DNA of 8,721 nucleotides, from the NCBI RefSeq assembly GCF_900444945.1, contig NZ_UFRM01000002.1, forward strand, positions 1 through 8,721. Reading direction: 5' to 3'. Every line of letters begins with the position of its first letter. Position 1 is the stretch's first letter. Shown piece after piece: positions 1-7,464 of the stretch. The DNA is from Actinobacillus lignieresii. GTDB taxonomy: Bacteria > Pseudomonadota > Gammaproteobacteria > Enterobacterales > Pasteurellaceae. The notes below the pieces were generated by a model. The model was not told the DNA's origin and ran no database searches. It saw only the letters and a program-made list of their open reading frames with translations. Made by a program: the position numbers and the translations under genes.

Positions 1-783
1 TTAAATAGATAATTAATAAAAATATACAAAGCCATTGTTAATATAAACATAAGATAGCGAAATAATATATGTTGCTCTCTTAATTTCTTATCTAGAAAAT
101 CTTGTTCTTCTTTGCTGGTAAATAAACTGCAAATAGTTTCCAGGTTATTTGGATGTATCTTGAATTTTATTTTACCTTCTTCACAGTGGTAAGCTGTTAT
201 TTCATTTTCTTGATTGCTAGGAGTGTAAAAAATATCGGAGTAACTAAACTTTCTTACCTTGTCATGACTTATCCAATAAGTCTCTCTACTATCTGTAAAT
301 TCTAGCAAGGCATAATTTCCAATAGATAAATTTATTAATATAGGTAGAAGAGCTAGAAAGCATATAAAAGCAATGATGAATCCGGCTATAGTACTTAACA
401 ATTTTCTTTTACTTGGTACATTACGAACATTAGTGTTTCAATATCAAATTCTCCTTTAAGCTTAGATAGCAACCTATAATCTAATTCATATTTTCTTATC
501 CATTTTTCAAATTCCTGCTTATGTTTTAAACTTGTTGCATTGGTTTATAATAAAATTAAATTTTTCAATTTCTATTATGTCATTAATCAAAGAACCTTTC
601 TCATTATTAGTTTTATCTTTCCCTATAATAATATAAGCAAACCGATGTGTAATGGAAAACGCTGACTTTGCCCTGCATTTATAATATAAAATAATTAGTA
701 AGATTATAATTGGGGTGAGAATATAATAGACTATATTTGAATATTTTTGAAAGAAGCCAAAAAATCATTTCAATATCTTGCAT
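1..783 (-). pseudogene. Membrane protein gene, left-arm copy: truncated by the window edge and frame-broken
   Basis: This is the mirror copy of the gene at 4451-5286. The start codon is the CAT at 781-783, read leftwards, with an AGAGGA ribosome site just upstream. The last roughly 17 codons are missing because the window ends. Relative to the right arm it lacks one C near 429 (CGAACATTAG against CGAACACTTAG), has four A instead of five at 552-555, and differs in run lengths at 628-641. It does keep one base the right arm has lost, giving Asn-Glu-Ile-Thr-Ala-Tyr where the right copy shifts frame and stops early. That base opens the whole C-terminal third, including the third membrane segment. 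It is best used as a second reading of one gene, not as a separate locus. Confidence 0.8.
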
Positions 784-1233
784 AAAAAAATCCTCTTTAA
801 AAATTTGATATTCGCAGTAGAATCTGTAGTCTATTTGCTCTCATCTATCTATACAAGCTAGTTAGTAAAAATTTTTAGTTTTCAATGAAACCTCAATGGC
901 TTCTGCCTCCTGACTTGTACTTTTTTGTAAGATATGCCAAAAGTGTTACCTAGGGTAATTTTTATCTTATAGATTCCCCTCTCTCTGATTTTCGCAAAGT
1001 CGTTACTTTGCTCAAATCTGTCTCTCTCCCGCAAGGGGGAGAGAGACAGTTTGTTAAAGCGTGTAGCGAAACAAGCAGAGAGAGGGGAAAATATCCTTAA
1101 ATTAGTTTAATTTACGATGTTATCTTAGATTAAACTGACTTTTTCTTTTTTATGTGGTGGCTTTGTGAAATTTGCGAGAAATCAGACCGCTTGCTTGTGT
1201 TAGAATAAATAGACATTTGAAGAGGAGAATAGT
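784..1233. other. Intergenic region, left arm, between the membrane protein gene and pepP
   Basis: This 450-bp AT-rich stretch separates the two divergent genes. It holds the 112-bp hairpin element (976-1087) and a near-match to the Apl-type uptake signal (GACCGCTTGC, 1185-1194). Just before pepP there is an AGAGGAGAA ribosome site. A 22-codon ATG frame at 885-953 has no ribosome site I trust and I do not call it. The mirror copy is 4003-4450. The uptake-like core has one more C here than in the mirror copy (AGACCGC against AGACGC), another single-base arm difference. Confidence 0.6.
976..1087. repeat. 112-bp nested-hairpin intergenic repeat, left-arm copy
   Basis: The ends are inverted: CCCCTCTCTCTG at the left and CAGAGAGAGGGG at the right. 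Inside sits a perfect 13-bp stem, CTGTCTCTCTCCC paired with GGGAGAGAGACAG (1018-1049) around a six-base loop, and a 7-bp stem built from ACTTTGC and GCAAAGT. No protein is encoded. The architecture resembles a REP/BIME or small MITE-like intergenic element. Membership of a dispersed family is inference, because the only other copy visible is its palindromic mirror at 4148-4259. Confidence 0.6.
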
Positions 1234-2519
1234 ATGATCTTGCCTACCTAGCCGAATTGCCGAGAGAAGAATTTATTGAGCGTAGAAATCGTGTGTTTGA
1301 GCAAATGCAGGATAATTCTGCGTTGGTGGTGTTTACCGAAACCGAGAAACGCCGTAATAGCGATTGCGATTATTTGTTCCGACCTGATAGTTATTTCTGG
1401 TATTTAACCGGTTTTGCCGAGCCGAAATCGGCATTGTTGCTGATTAAAAAAGACAGTAAAAATGAGAGTGTGATTTTTTTTGCGTAAAAAAGATCCGCTA
1501 ATGGAAACGTGGAACGGCCGCCGTTTGGGGATTGAAAAAGCCCCTGAAACCTTGAACGTGGATTTGGCATTTGATATTGAGGATATTGTGCGTGTTTTTG
1601 CAGAAAAAACGCAAAATTTGACCGCTTATTACTATGCGAAAGGCTTACAAGAATGGGGCGATAGCATAGTGGCGGAACAGTTTGCTGACGTGATTGACTG
1701 GCAGCCGATGTTGTCGGAAATGCGCTTAATTAAATCGACAGCGGAGATCGCTTTGATTCAGCAAGCCTGTCATATCTCGGGATTGGCACATATCCGAGCA
1801 ATGAAACAAACTCGCCCAAATCGTTATGAATTGGAAATTGAGGGCGAGATTCAGCACGAATTTACCCGCTTGGGGCGAGATTTCCTGCTTATAATTCGAT
1901 TGTGGCAAGTGGTGAAAATGCCTGTATTTTGCACTACAACGAAAATGATCAGGTATTAAAAGACGGTGATTTATTGCTGATTGACGCAGGGGCGGAATTT
2001 GCTCATTATGCGGGCGATATTACTCGAACCTTCCCGATTAGTGGTAAATTTTCTGAACCGCAACGAGAGATTTATCAGCTCGTGTTGGACGCAATGAAAG
2101 AAGCAGCTAAATGGCTTATTCCGCAAAGCTCGATCAAAATTGCCAATGAAAAAGCGGTGCAAGTGCTAACCGAAGGTTTGGTTCGCTTAGGCATTTTGAA
2201 AGGCGAAGTCGAACAGTTAATCGCAGAGAAAGCCTATCGCCAATTCTATATGCACGGCTTGGGGCATTGGCTTGGTTTAGACGTTCACGATGTCGGCAAT
2301 TATGGCACTGAGCGAGATCGTCCGCTTGAAATCGGTATGGTGCTAACCCTTGAACCGGGTTTATATATTTCAAGTGAGGCGGATGTACCTGAGCAATACA
2401 AAGGCATTGGTGTGCGTATTGAGGATAATTTATTGATTACTGAATATGGCAATAAAAATTTGACAAGCGGTTGCCCGAAAGAAATTGCTGATATTGAAGC
2501 AATTATGAATGTTCAGTAG
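1234..2519 (+). pseudogene. pepP: pepP (Xaa-Pro aminopeptidase), left-arm copy broken by three indels
   Basis: This is the mirror copy of the gene at 2717-4002 and encodes the same M24-family metallopeptidase. Three one-base differences break it. A G is missing after the start codon (ATGATC instead of ATGGATC), leaving a five-codon dead end. An extra T in the run at 1474-1481 breaks the frame after Val-Ile-Phe. A missing T at 1870-1871 turns Arg-Phe-Gly-Ala-Arg into a wrong frame ending near 1959. All three are correct in the right arm. Conversely this copy has GAAATCGG near 1425, where the right arm has lost an A. The C-terminal half from about 1902 to the stop at 2517-2519 is in frame and contains all five metal ligands. 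An AGAGGAGAA ribosome site precedes 1234. The damage looks like sequencing error, not decay. Confidence 0.85.
2463..2471 (+). other. DNA uptake signal core, Apl type
   Basis: ACAAGCGGT matches the nine-base core used by the Actinobacillus pleuropneumoniae/Mannheimia group of Pasteurellaceae. Here it lies inside the 3' end of the left pepP copy and encodes Thr-Ser-Gly. Its mirror is ACCGCTTGT at 2765-2773. An independent copy occurs inside uvrB at 5505-5513. Confidence 0.6.
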
Positions 2520-2716
2520 ATAGGAAAAGTAAATAACCACAGGAACGACACGGAATACACAGGAAAATTTTTCGTAGTGACGCTGATGTAATCTTCGTGG
2601 TTATTTTTATATCGAGCTTTAAGCTCGATATAAAAAATAACCACGAGTATACATCAGCGTCATCACGAAAAATTTCTGTGTATTCCGTGCGTTCTGTGGT
2701 TATTTACTTTTCCTAT
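2520..2716. repeat. Palindrome centre between the two pepP copies
   Basis: This 197-bp stretch holds the turning point. The innermost palindrome ATCGAGCTTTAAGCTCGAT (2611-2629) has a single unpaired T at 2620 and extends into TTATTTTTAT on the left and ATAAAAAATAA on the right, which differ by one base. On each side lies a roughly 72-bp element bounded by AATAACCAC and GTGGTTATT (2532-2605 and 2634-2706). The two copies of that element differ by several indels, more densely than elsewhere in the arms. In the real genome this element is probably the non-coding tail downstream of pepP, and its flanking inverted repeat followed by T residues might act as a weak terminator. Confidence 0.75.
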
Positions 2717-4002
2717 CTACTGAACATTCATAATTGCTTCAATATCAGCAATTTCTTTCGGGCAACCGCTTGTCAAATTTTTATTGCCATATTCAGTAAT
2801 CAATAAATTATCCTCAATACGCACACCAATGCCTTTGTATTGCTCAGGTACATCCGCCTCACTTGAAATATATAAACCCGGTTCAAGGGTTAGCACCATA
2901 CCGATTTCAAGCGGACGATCTCGCTCAGTGCCATAATTGCCGACATCGTGAACGTCTAAACCAAGCCAATGCCCCAAGCCGTGCATATAGAATTGGCGAT
3001 AGGCTTTCTCTGCGATTAACTGTTCGACTTCGCCTTTCAAAATGCCTAAGCGAACCAAACCTTCGGTTAGCACTTGCACCGCTTTTTCATTGGCAATTTT
3101 GATCGAGCTTTGCGGAATAAGCCATTTAGCTGCTTCTTTCATTGCGTCCAACACGAGCTGATAAATCTCTCGTTGCGGTTCAGAAAATTTACCACTAATC
3201 GGGAAGGTTCGAGTAATATCGCCCGCATAATGAGCAAATTCCGCCCCTGCGTCAATCAGCAATAAATCACCGTCTTTTAATACCTGATCATTTTCGTTGT
3301 AGTGCAAAATACAGGCATTTTCACCACTTGCCACAATCGAATTATAAGCAGGAAATCTCGCCCCAAAGCGGGTAAATTCGTGCTGAATCTCGCCCTCAAT
3401 TTCCAATTCATAACGATTTGGGCGAGTTTGTTTCATTGCTCGGATATGTGCCAATCCCGAGATATGACAGGCTTGCTGAATCAAAGCGATCTCCGCTGTC
3501 GATTTAATTAAGCGCATTTCCGACAACATCGGCTGCCAGTCAATCACGTCAGCAAACTGTTCCGCCACTATGCTATCGCCCCATTCTTGTAAGCCTTTCG
3601 CATAGTAATAAGCGGTCAAATTTTGCGTTTTTTCTGCAAAAACACGCACAATATCCTCAATATCAAATGCCAAATCCACGTTCAAGGTTTCAGGGGCTTT
3701 TTCAATCCCCAAACGGCGGCCGTTCCACGTTTCCATTAGCGGATCTTTTTTACGCAAAAAAATCACACTCTCATTTTTACTGTCTTTTTTAATCAGCAAC
3801 AATGCCGATTCGGCTCGGCAAAACCGGTTAAATACCAGAAATAACTATCAGGTCGGAACAAATAATCGCAATCGCTATTACGGCGTTTCTCGGTTTCGGT
3901 AAACACCACCAACGCAGAATTATCCTGCATTTGCTCAAACACACGATTTCTACGCTCAATAAATTCTTCTCTCGGCAATTCGGCTAGGTAGGCAAGATCC
4001 AT
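2717..4002 (-). CDS. pepP: Xaa-Pro aminopeptidase PepP (one frameshift, probably a sequencing error)
   Basis: PepP removes the N-terminal residue from cytoplasmic peptides that have proline second; it is an M24B metallopeptidase using two Mn ions. With one base restored at 3809-3810 (the left arm has it) the gene is 429 codons and the protein 428 aa, close to the 441 aa of E. coli PepP. The N-terminal creatinase-like domain covers about residues 1-165. The catalytic pita-bread domain carries Asp251 (LLIDAG), Asp262 (AGDITRTF), His345 (MHGLGHWLGLD), Glu374 (LTLEPGLY) and Glu397 (VRIEDN). Each is exactly nine positions before its E. coli counterpart. The ATG at 4002 is chosen because AGGAG lies seven to eight bases upstream and the Met-Asp-Leu start aligns with the family. 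As written, the frame breaks after Phe-Ala-Glu-Pro and resumes at Leu-Leu-Leu-Ile. It is transcribed away from the membrane protein gene. The identification is firm. Confidence 0.93.
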
Positions 4003-4147
4003 ACTATTCTCCTCTTCAAAATGTCTATTTATTCTAACACAAGCAAGCGTCTGATTTCTCGCAAATTTCACAAAGCCACCACATAAAAAAGAAAAGTCAG
4101 TTTAATCTAAGATAACATCGTAAATTAAACTAATTTAAGGATATTTT

Positions 4148-4259
4148 CCCCTCTCTCTGCTTGTTTCGCTACACGCTTTAACAAACTGTCTCTCTCCCCC
4201 TTGCGGGAGAGAGACAGATTTGAGCAAAGTAACGACTTTGCGAAAATCAGAGAGAGGGG
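4148..4259. repeat. 112-bp nested-hairpin intergenic repeat, right-arm copy
   Basis: This mirrors 976-1087. Outer ends CCCCTCTCTCTG and CAGAGAGAGGGG pair. The inner 13-bp perfect stem is at 4186-4217 with loop CCTTGC, and a second stem GCAAAGT/ACTTTGC with loop AACG lies at 4224-4241. A transcript through it would fold strongly, but neither long stem is followed by a T-tract, so a role as a simple terminator is not supported. Confidence 0.6.
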
Positions 4260-4377
4260 AATCTATAAGATAAAAATTACCCTAGGTAACACTTTGGCAT
4301 ATCTTACAAAAAAGTACAAGTCAGGAGGCAGAAGCCATTGAGGTTTCATTGAAAACTAAAAATTTTTACTAACTAGC

Positions 4378-4406
4378 TTGTATAGATAGATGAGAGCAAA
4401 TAGACT
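4378..4406 (+). promoter_or_regulatory. Possible sigma-70 promoter of the membrane protein gene
   Basis: TTGTAT (4378-4383) and TAGACT (4401-4406) are separated by 17 bases and lie about 45 bp before the start codon at 4451. The -35 and -10 boxes match consensus at only three and four of six positions, so this is a weak prediction in AT-rich DNA. Confidence 0.3.
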
Positions 4407-4450
4407 ACAGATTCTACTGCGAATATCAAATTTTTAAAGAGGATTTTTTT

Positions 4451-5286
4451 ATGCAAGATATTGAAATGATTTTTTGGCTTCTTTCAAAAATATTCAAATA
4501 TAGTCTATTATATTCTCACCCCAATTATAATCTTACTAATTATTTTATATTATAAATGCAGGGCAAAGTCAGCGTTTTCCATTACACATCGGTTGCTTAT
4601 ATTTATTATAGGGAAAGATAAAACTAATAATGAGAAAGGTTCTTTGATTAATGACATAATAGAAATTGAAAAATTTAATTTTTATTATAAACCAATGCAA
4701 CAAGTTTAAAACATAAGCAGGAATTTGAAAAATGGATAAGAAAATATGAATTAGATTATAGGTTGCTATCTAAGCTTAAAGGAGAATTTGATATTGAAAC
4801 ACTAAGTGTTCGTAATGTACCAAGTAAAAGAAAATTGTTAAGTACTATAGCCGGATTCATCATTGCTTTTATATGCTTTCTAGCTCTTCTACCTATATTA
4901 ATAAATTTATCTATTGGAAATTATGCCTTGCTAGAATTTACAGATAGTAGAGAGACTTATTGGATAAGTCATGACAAGGTAAGAAAGTTTAGTTACTCCG
5001 ATATTTTTTACACTCCTAGCAATCAAGAAAATGAAAAACAGCTTACCACTGTGAAGAAGGTAAAATAAAATTCAAGATACATCCAAATAACCTGGAAACT
5101 ATTTGCAGTTTATTTACCAGCAAAGAAGAACAAGATTTTCTAGATAAGAAATTAAGAGAGCAACATATATTATTTCGCTATCTTATGTTTATATTAACAA
5201 TGGCTTTGTATATTTTTATTAATTATCTATTTAATTTAGCTAATGCTAGAGATGTATATAATATGATAAAAAGAAAAGTCAAATAA
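4451..5286 (+). CDS. Unrecognised three-segment membrane protein, frame-broken
   Basis: I cannot name this protein with confidence. The ATG at 4451 follows AGAGGA with good spacing. Three indels fragment the frame: one surplus base in the T run 4470-4475 or the A run 4485-4489, one missing base in TTTAAAA at 4705-4711, and one missing base near 5036-5040. Only the last is corrected by the left arm. Repaired, it is 279 codons (278 aa). Predicted membrane segments are at about residues 16-35, 129-156 and 241-261. Between the first two lies a charged segment of about 90 residues (Thr-His-Arg at 45-47, then Gly-Lys, then a Glu/Lys-rich helix-prone stretch). A second soluble segment follows (about 157-240, with His-Asp, Tyr-His-Cys). 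The layout faintly recalls the DUF6216 group, from memory only. It is much more AT-rich than its neighbours, which hints at acquisition. It runs convergent to uvrB and shares its terminator. Confidence 0.6.
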
Positions 5287-5295
5287 TAAAAACTT

Positions 5296-5323
5296 AAAGC
5301 CCGATGAGTAATCGGGCTTTTTT
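5296..5323. terminator. Bidirectional intrinsic terminator
   Basis: AAAGCCCGAT (5296-5305), loop GAGTA, ATCGGGCTTT (5311-5320) and then TTT form a strong GC-rich hairpin with T-tracts on both strands. It sits in the 40-bp gap between the stop of the membrane protein gene (5284-5286) and the stop of uvrB (5327-5329), and can end both convergent transcripts. Confidence 0.9.
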
Positions 5324-5326
5324 CTA

Positions 5327-7349
5327 TCAAACCTCCAACAACACCGCCTTCAACTCCCCAATCTTGTCCCTTACCGCAGCCGCTTTTTCGAACTCAAGAT
5401 CCTTAGCAAAATCTCGCATTTGTTGTTCGAGTTGTTTGAGTTCTTTTTCCAGCTCTTTGCGGGATTTTGGTTTGTAGGTATTTGCAGATTTTTCTTCGAT
5501 TTTAACCGCTTGTTTGCCTCGTTTCGGCTTGTCGGTTTGTCCGATGTCGAGCAATTCGCCTACTTTTTTGTTGAGGGCTTGCGGAGTAATACCGTGTTCT
5601 TCGTTGTATTTTTGTTGTTTTTCTCGGCGGCGTTCGGTTTCGGTAATCGCTTTTTGCATAGAGTTAGTAATGCGGTCGCCGTAAAGAATTGCTTTACCGT
5701 TCAGGTTTCGAGCTGCACGTCCGATGGTCTGAATTAATGAACGTTCGGAACGTAAAAAGCCTTCTTTATCCGCATCTAAAATCGCCACCAGCGACACTTC
5801 CGGCATATCCAAGCCCTCACGCAATAAGTTGATGCCGACCAATACGTCAAACATTCCCATACGCAAGTCGTGAATAATTTCTACCCGTTCAACCGTATCA
5901 ATATCGCTATGCAGATAACGCACACGCACGCCGTGTTCATCGAGGTAATCGGTTAAATCTTCCGCCATTTTCTTGGTTAGCGTAGTGATTAGTACACGTT
6001 CATCTACCGCTACTCGTTTTGTGAATTTCGGATAGTACGTCATCAACCTGCGTAGCGACTGGACGAACTTCGATGATCGGGTCTAATAATCCCGTTGGGC
6101 GAACCACTTGATCCACCACATCGCCGTTTGATTTTTCTAGCTCGTAGTTACCCGGTGTTGCCGATACATAAATCGTCTGCGGCGCAAGACGTTCAAATTC
6201 TTCAAAGCGTAACGGGCGGTTATCCAACGCAGACGGCAAGCGGAAACCGTATTGCACCAACGTTTCTTTTCTGGCTCGGTCGCCTCGATACATACCGCCG
6301 ATTTGCGGTACGGTAACGTGGCTTTCGTCAATAATCAGCAAGCCGTCCGCCGGCATATAGTCGAATAATGTCGGAGGCGGTTCGCCCTCTTTTCTGCCCG
6401 ACAGATAGCGTGAATAGTTTTCGATCCCCGAGCAATAGCCCAGCTCATTCATCATTTCAATATCGAATTGCGTGCGTTGAGTAATACGTTGTTCTTCCAA
6501 CAATTTATTTTCTTTGATGAAGTATTCTCGGCGTTCCACCAGCTCTTGTTTGATTTCTTCAATCGCATTCAAAATGCGTTCACGAGGGGTAACGTAGTGG
6601 GTTTTCGGATAAATGGTATAGCGAGGTACTTTGCCCAAACTATGTCCGGTAAGCGGATCAAACAACGAAAGGCTTTCGATTTCATCGTCAAACAATTCAA
6701 CCCGTAACGCTATTTCATCCGATTCGGCAGGGAAAATATCAATCACTTCGCCACGCACACGGAAAGTCGAACGCTGAAATGCTTGATCGTTACGGGTATA
6801 TTGCAATTCGGCAAGACGAGCGAGGATCTCTCGTTGGCCGATAATCGCCCCCACTTGCAAATGCAACATCATTTGCATATAAGCGTCCACGTCCCCCAAA
6901 CCATAAATGGCGGAAACAGAAGCCACTACGATAGTATCTCGGCGTTCAAGGAATGATTTGGTTGCCGACAGTCGCATCTGTTCGATTTGTTCGTTAATCG
7001 ACGCATCTTTTTCGATAAAAGTATCGCTACTCGGCACATAGGCTTCCGGTTGGTAATAGTCATAGTAAGACACAAAGTATTCCACCGCATTTTCTGGGAA
7101 GAAGGCTTTCATCTCGGCATACAGCTGAGCAGCAAGCGTTTTATTCGGCGCAAGCAACATTGCCGGACGATTGAGTTGAGCAATCACATTAGCAATGGTA
7201 AAGGTTTTACCCGAACCGGTTACCCCCAGTAACGTTTGATGCGCCAATCCGTCATTTAGCCCTTCGGTCAATTTGGCAATCGCTGACGGCTGATCGCCAG
7301 AGGGTTTAAACGGGCTATGTAAAATAAAAGGTTTGCCTTGCTTGCTCAT
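5327..7349 (-). CDS. uvrB: UvrB, excision nuclease subunit B (one frameshift)
   Basis: UvrB is the damage-verifying, ATP-dependent helicase-like subunit of the UvrABC nucleotide excision repair nuclease. It is loaded by UvrA and then recruits UvrC. After removing one surplus base from the T4 run at 6017-6020 the gene encodes exactly 673 aa, the same as E. coli. Visible motifs: Walker A GVTGSGKT (42-49), the [10 protein letters not shown] beta-hairpin region used for strand insertion (about 92-116), Walker B DESH (341-344), SATPG (396-400), QTIGRAAR in the C-terminal helicase domain, and a C-terminal UVR coiled-coil motif that contacts UvrC. The break falls after Ser-Glu-Ile-His-Lys (residue 444), at the entry to the second helicase domain. 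The family sequence resumes at once as Arg-Val-Ala-Val-Asp-Glu-Arg. The start at 7349 has TAGGAT upstream, partly inside a hairpin. No LexA box was seen. Confidence 0.95.
5505..5513 (-). other. DNA uptake signal core, Apl type, inside uvrB
   Basis: ACCGCTTGT on the plus strand is ACAAGCGGT on the minus strand. It lies in the variable linker of UvrB before the UVR motif and encodes Lys-Gln-Ala-Val, a place where an uptake sequence costs little. It is the only exact core outside the palindrome and supports placing the organism in the Apl-type Pasteurellaceae. Confidence 0.6.
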
Positions 7350-7356
7350 ATCACAT

Positions 7357-7380
7357 CCTATCCAAGAAATTTCGGATAGG
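7357..7380 (-). promoter_or_regulatory. Hairpin overlapping the uvrB ribosome-binding site
   Basis: Read on the minus strand, CCTATCC (7380-7374), a ten-base loop GAAATTTCTT and GGATAGG (7363-7357) form a perfect 7-bp stem. The 3' arm contains the AGG of the uvrB Shine-Dalgarno sequence, and the start codon is seven bases further on. Folding could hide the ribosome site. The pairing is seen directly; a regulatory effect is inference. Confidence 0.4.
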
Positions 7381-7392
7381 ATTTTAGCACAA

Positions 7393-7402
7393 GCAAGCGG
7401 TC
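7393..7402 (+). other. Near-match DNA uptake signal between uvrB and efeO
   Basis: GCAAGCGGTC differs from the Apl-type ACAAGCGGTC in one base. It is followed by AATTTTCTAAAAAAATTT, the AT-rich tail that usually follows such signals. The same CACAAGCAAGCGGTC context occurs in reverse before the left pepP copy. Confidence 0.45.
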
Positions 7403-7431
7403 AATTTTCTAAAAAAATTTACAAATTAAAA

Positions 7432-7447
7432 TGTGAATCAGATCACA
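7432..7447. promoter_or_regulatory. CRP (cAMP receptor protein) binding site
   Basis: TGTGAATCAGATCACA contains perfect TGTGA and TCACA half-sites with a six-base spacer. Its centre lies about 60 bp upstream of the expected efeO start of transcription (about 7500), the position of a class I activator site. It also lies upstream of uvrB on the other strand. The match is direct; which promoter it serves is inference. Confidence 0.65.
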
Positions 7448-7464
7448 AAATCAACACCATTGTT

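Larger units (their letters stand above)
1..2619. repeat. Left arm of a giant inverted repeat (palindrome centred on base 2620)
   Basis: This arm is the reverse complement of 2621-5234: base 1 pairs with base 5234, and the first bases TTAAATAGATAATTAATAAA mirror 5215-5234. It contains a truncated copy of the membrane protein gene, the 112-bp hairpin repeat and a complete but frame-broken pepP. Where I compared the arms, differences were almost all one-base indels, for example T8 at 1474-1481 against A7 in the other arm, and ATGATC at 1234 against ATGGATC. The arm is 2619 bases against 2614 in its partner. It reaches the window edge, so its true outer limit is unseen. It is most likely a fold-back sequencing or assembly artefact. 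Confidence 0.95.
4003..4450. other. Intergenic region, right arm, between pepP and the membrane protein gene
   Basis: This 448-bp stretch lies between divergent genes. It contains the 112-bp hairpin repeat (4148-4259), a near-palindrome TTACCCTAGGTAA (about 4276-4288), and a possible promoter for the rightward gene (4378-4406). A purine-rich GGAGGC near 4324 is not followed by a convincing reading frame. I see no RNA gene. The promoter for pepP should lie in 4010-4140 but I could not pick one with confidence. Confidence 0.6.
2621..5234. repeat. Right arm of the giant inverted repeat
   Basis: This is the reverse complement of 1-2619. It continues without a break into unique sequence (rest of the membrane protein gene, terminator, uvrB), so this arm is the one joined to the rest of the chromosome and is the better template for annotation. 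It still has its own errors: a missing base at 3809-3810 in pepP and a missing base near 5036-5040 in the membrane protein gene. Both are repaired by the left arm. Confidence 0.95.

Noticed and set aside
885..953. A 22-codon ATG frame, MKPQWLLPPDLYFFVRYAKS onward, in the intergenic region
   Set aside because: It has a sensible-looking amino acid run but no clear ribosome-binding site or context, and is too short to support.
2597..3511. Plus-strand frames over the right pepP and the palindrome centre
   Set aside because: They are antisense to pepP and mirror similar frames on the minus strand of the left arm, so they are shadows.
1..5234. A composite transposon or invertible segment bounded by long inverted repeats
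   Set aside because: There is no transposase or recombinase, no spacer between the arms and no target duplication, and the arms contain housekeeping genes. Indel-only divergence fits an artefact.
5420..7232. Several plus-strand open frames of 73-105 codons within uvrB
   Set aside because: They are antisense shadows of uvrB without ribosome sites or recognisable protein content.
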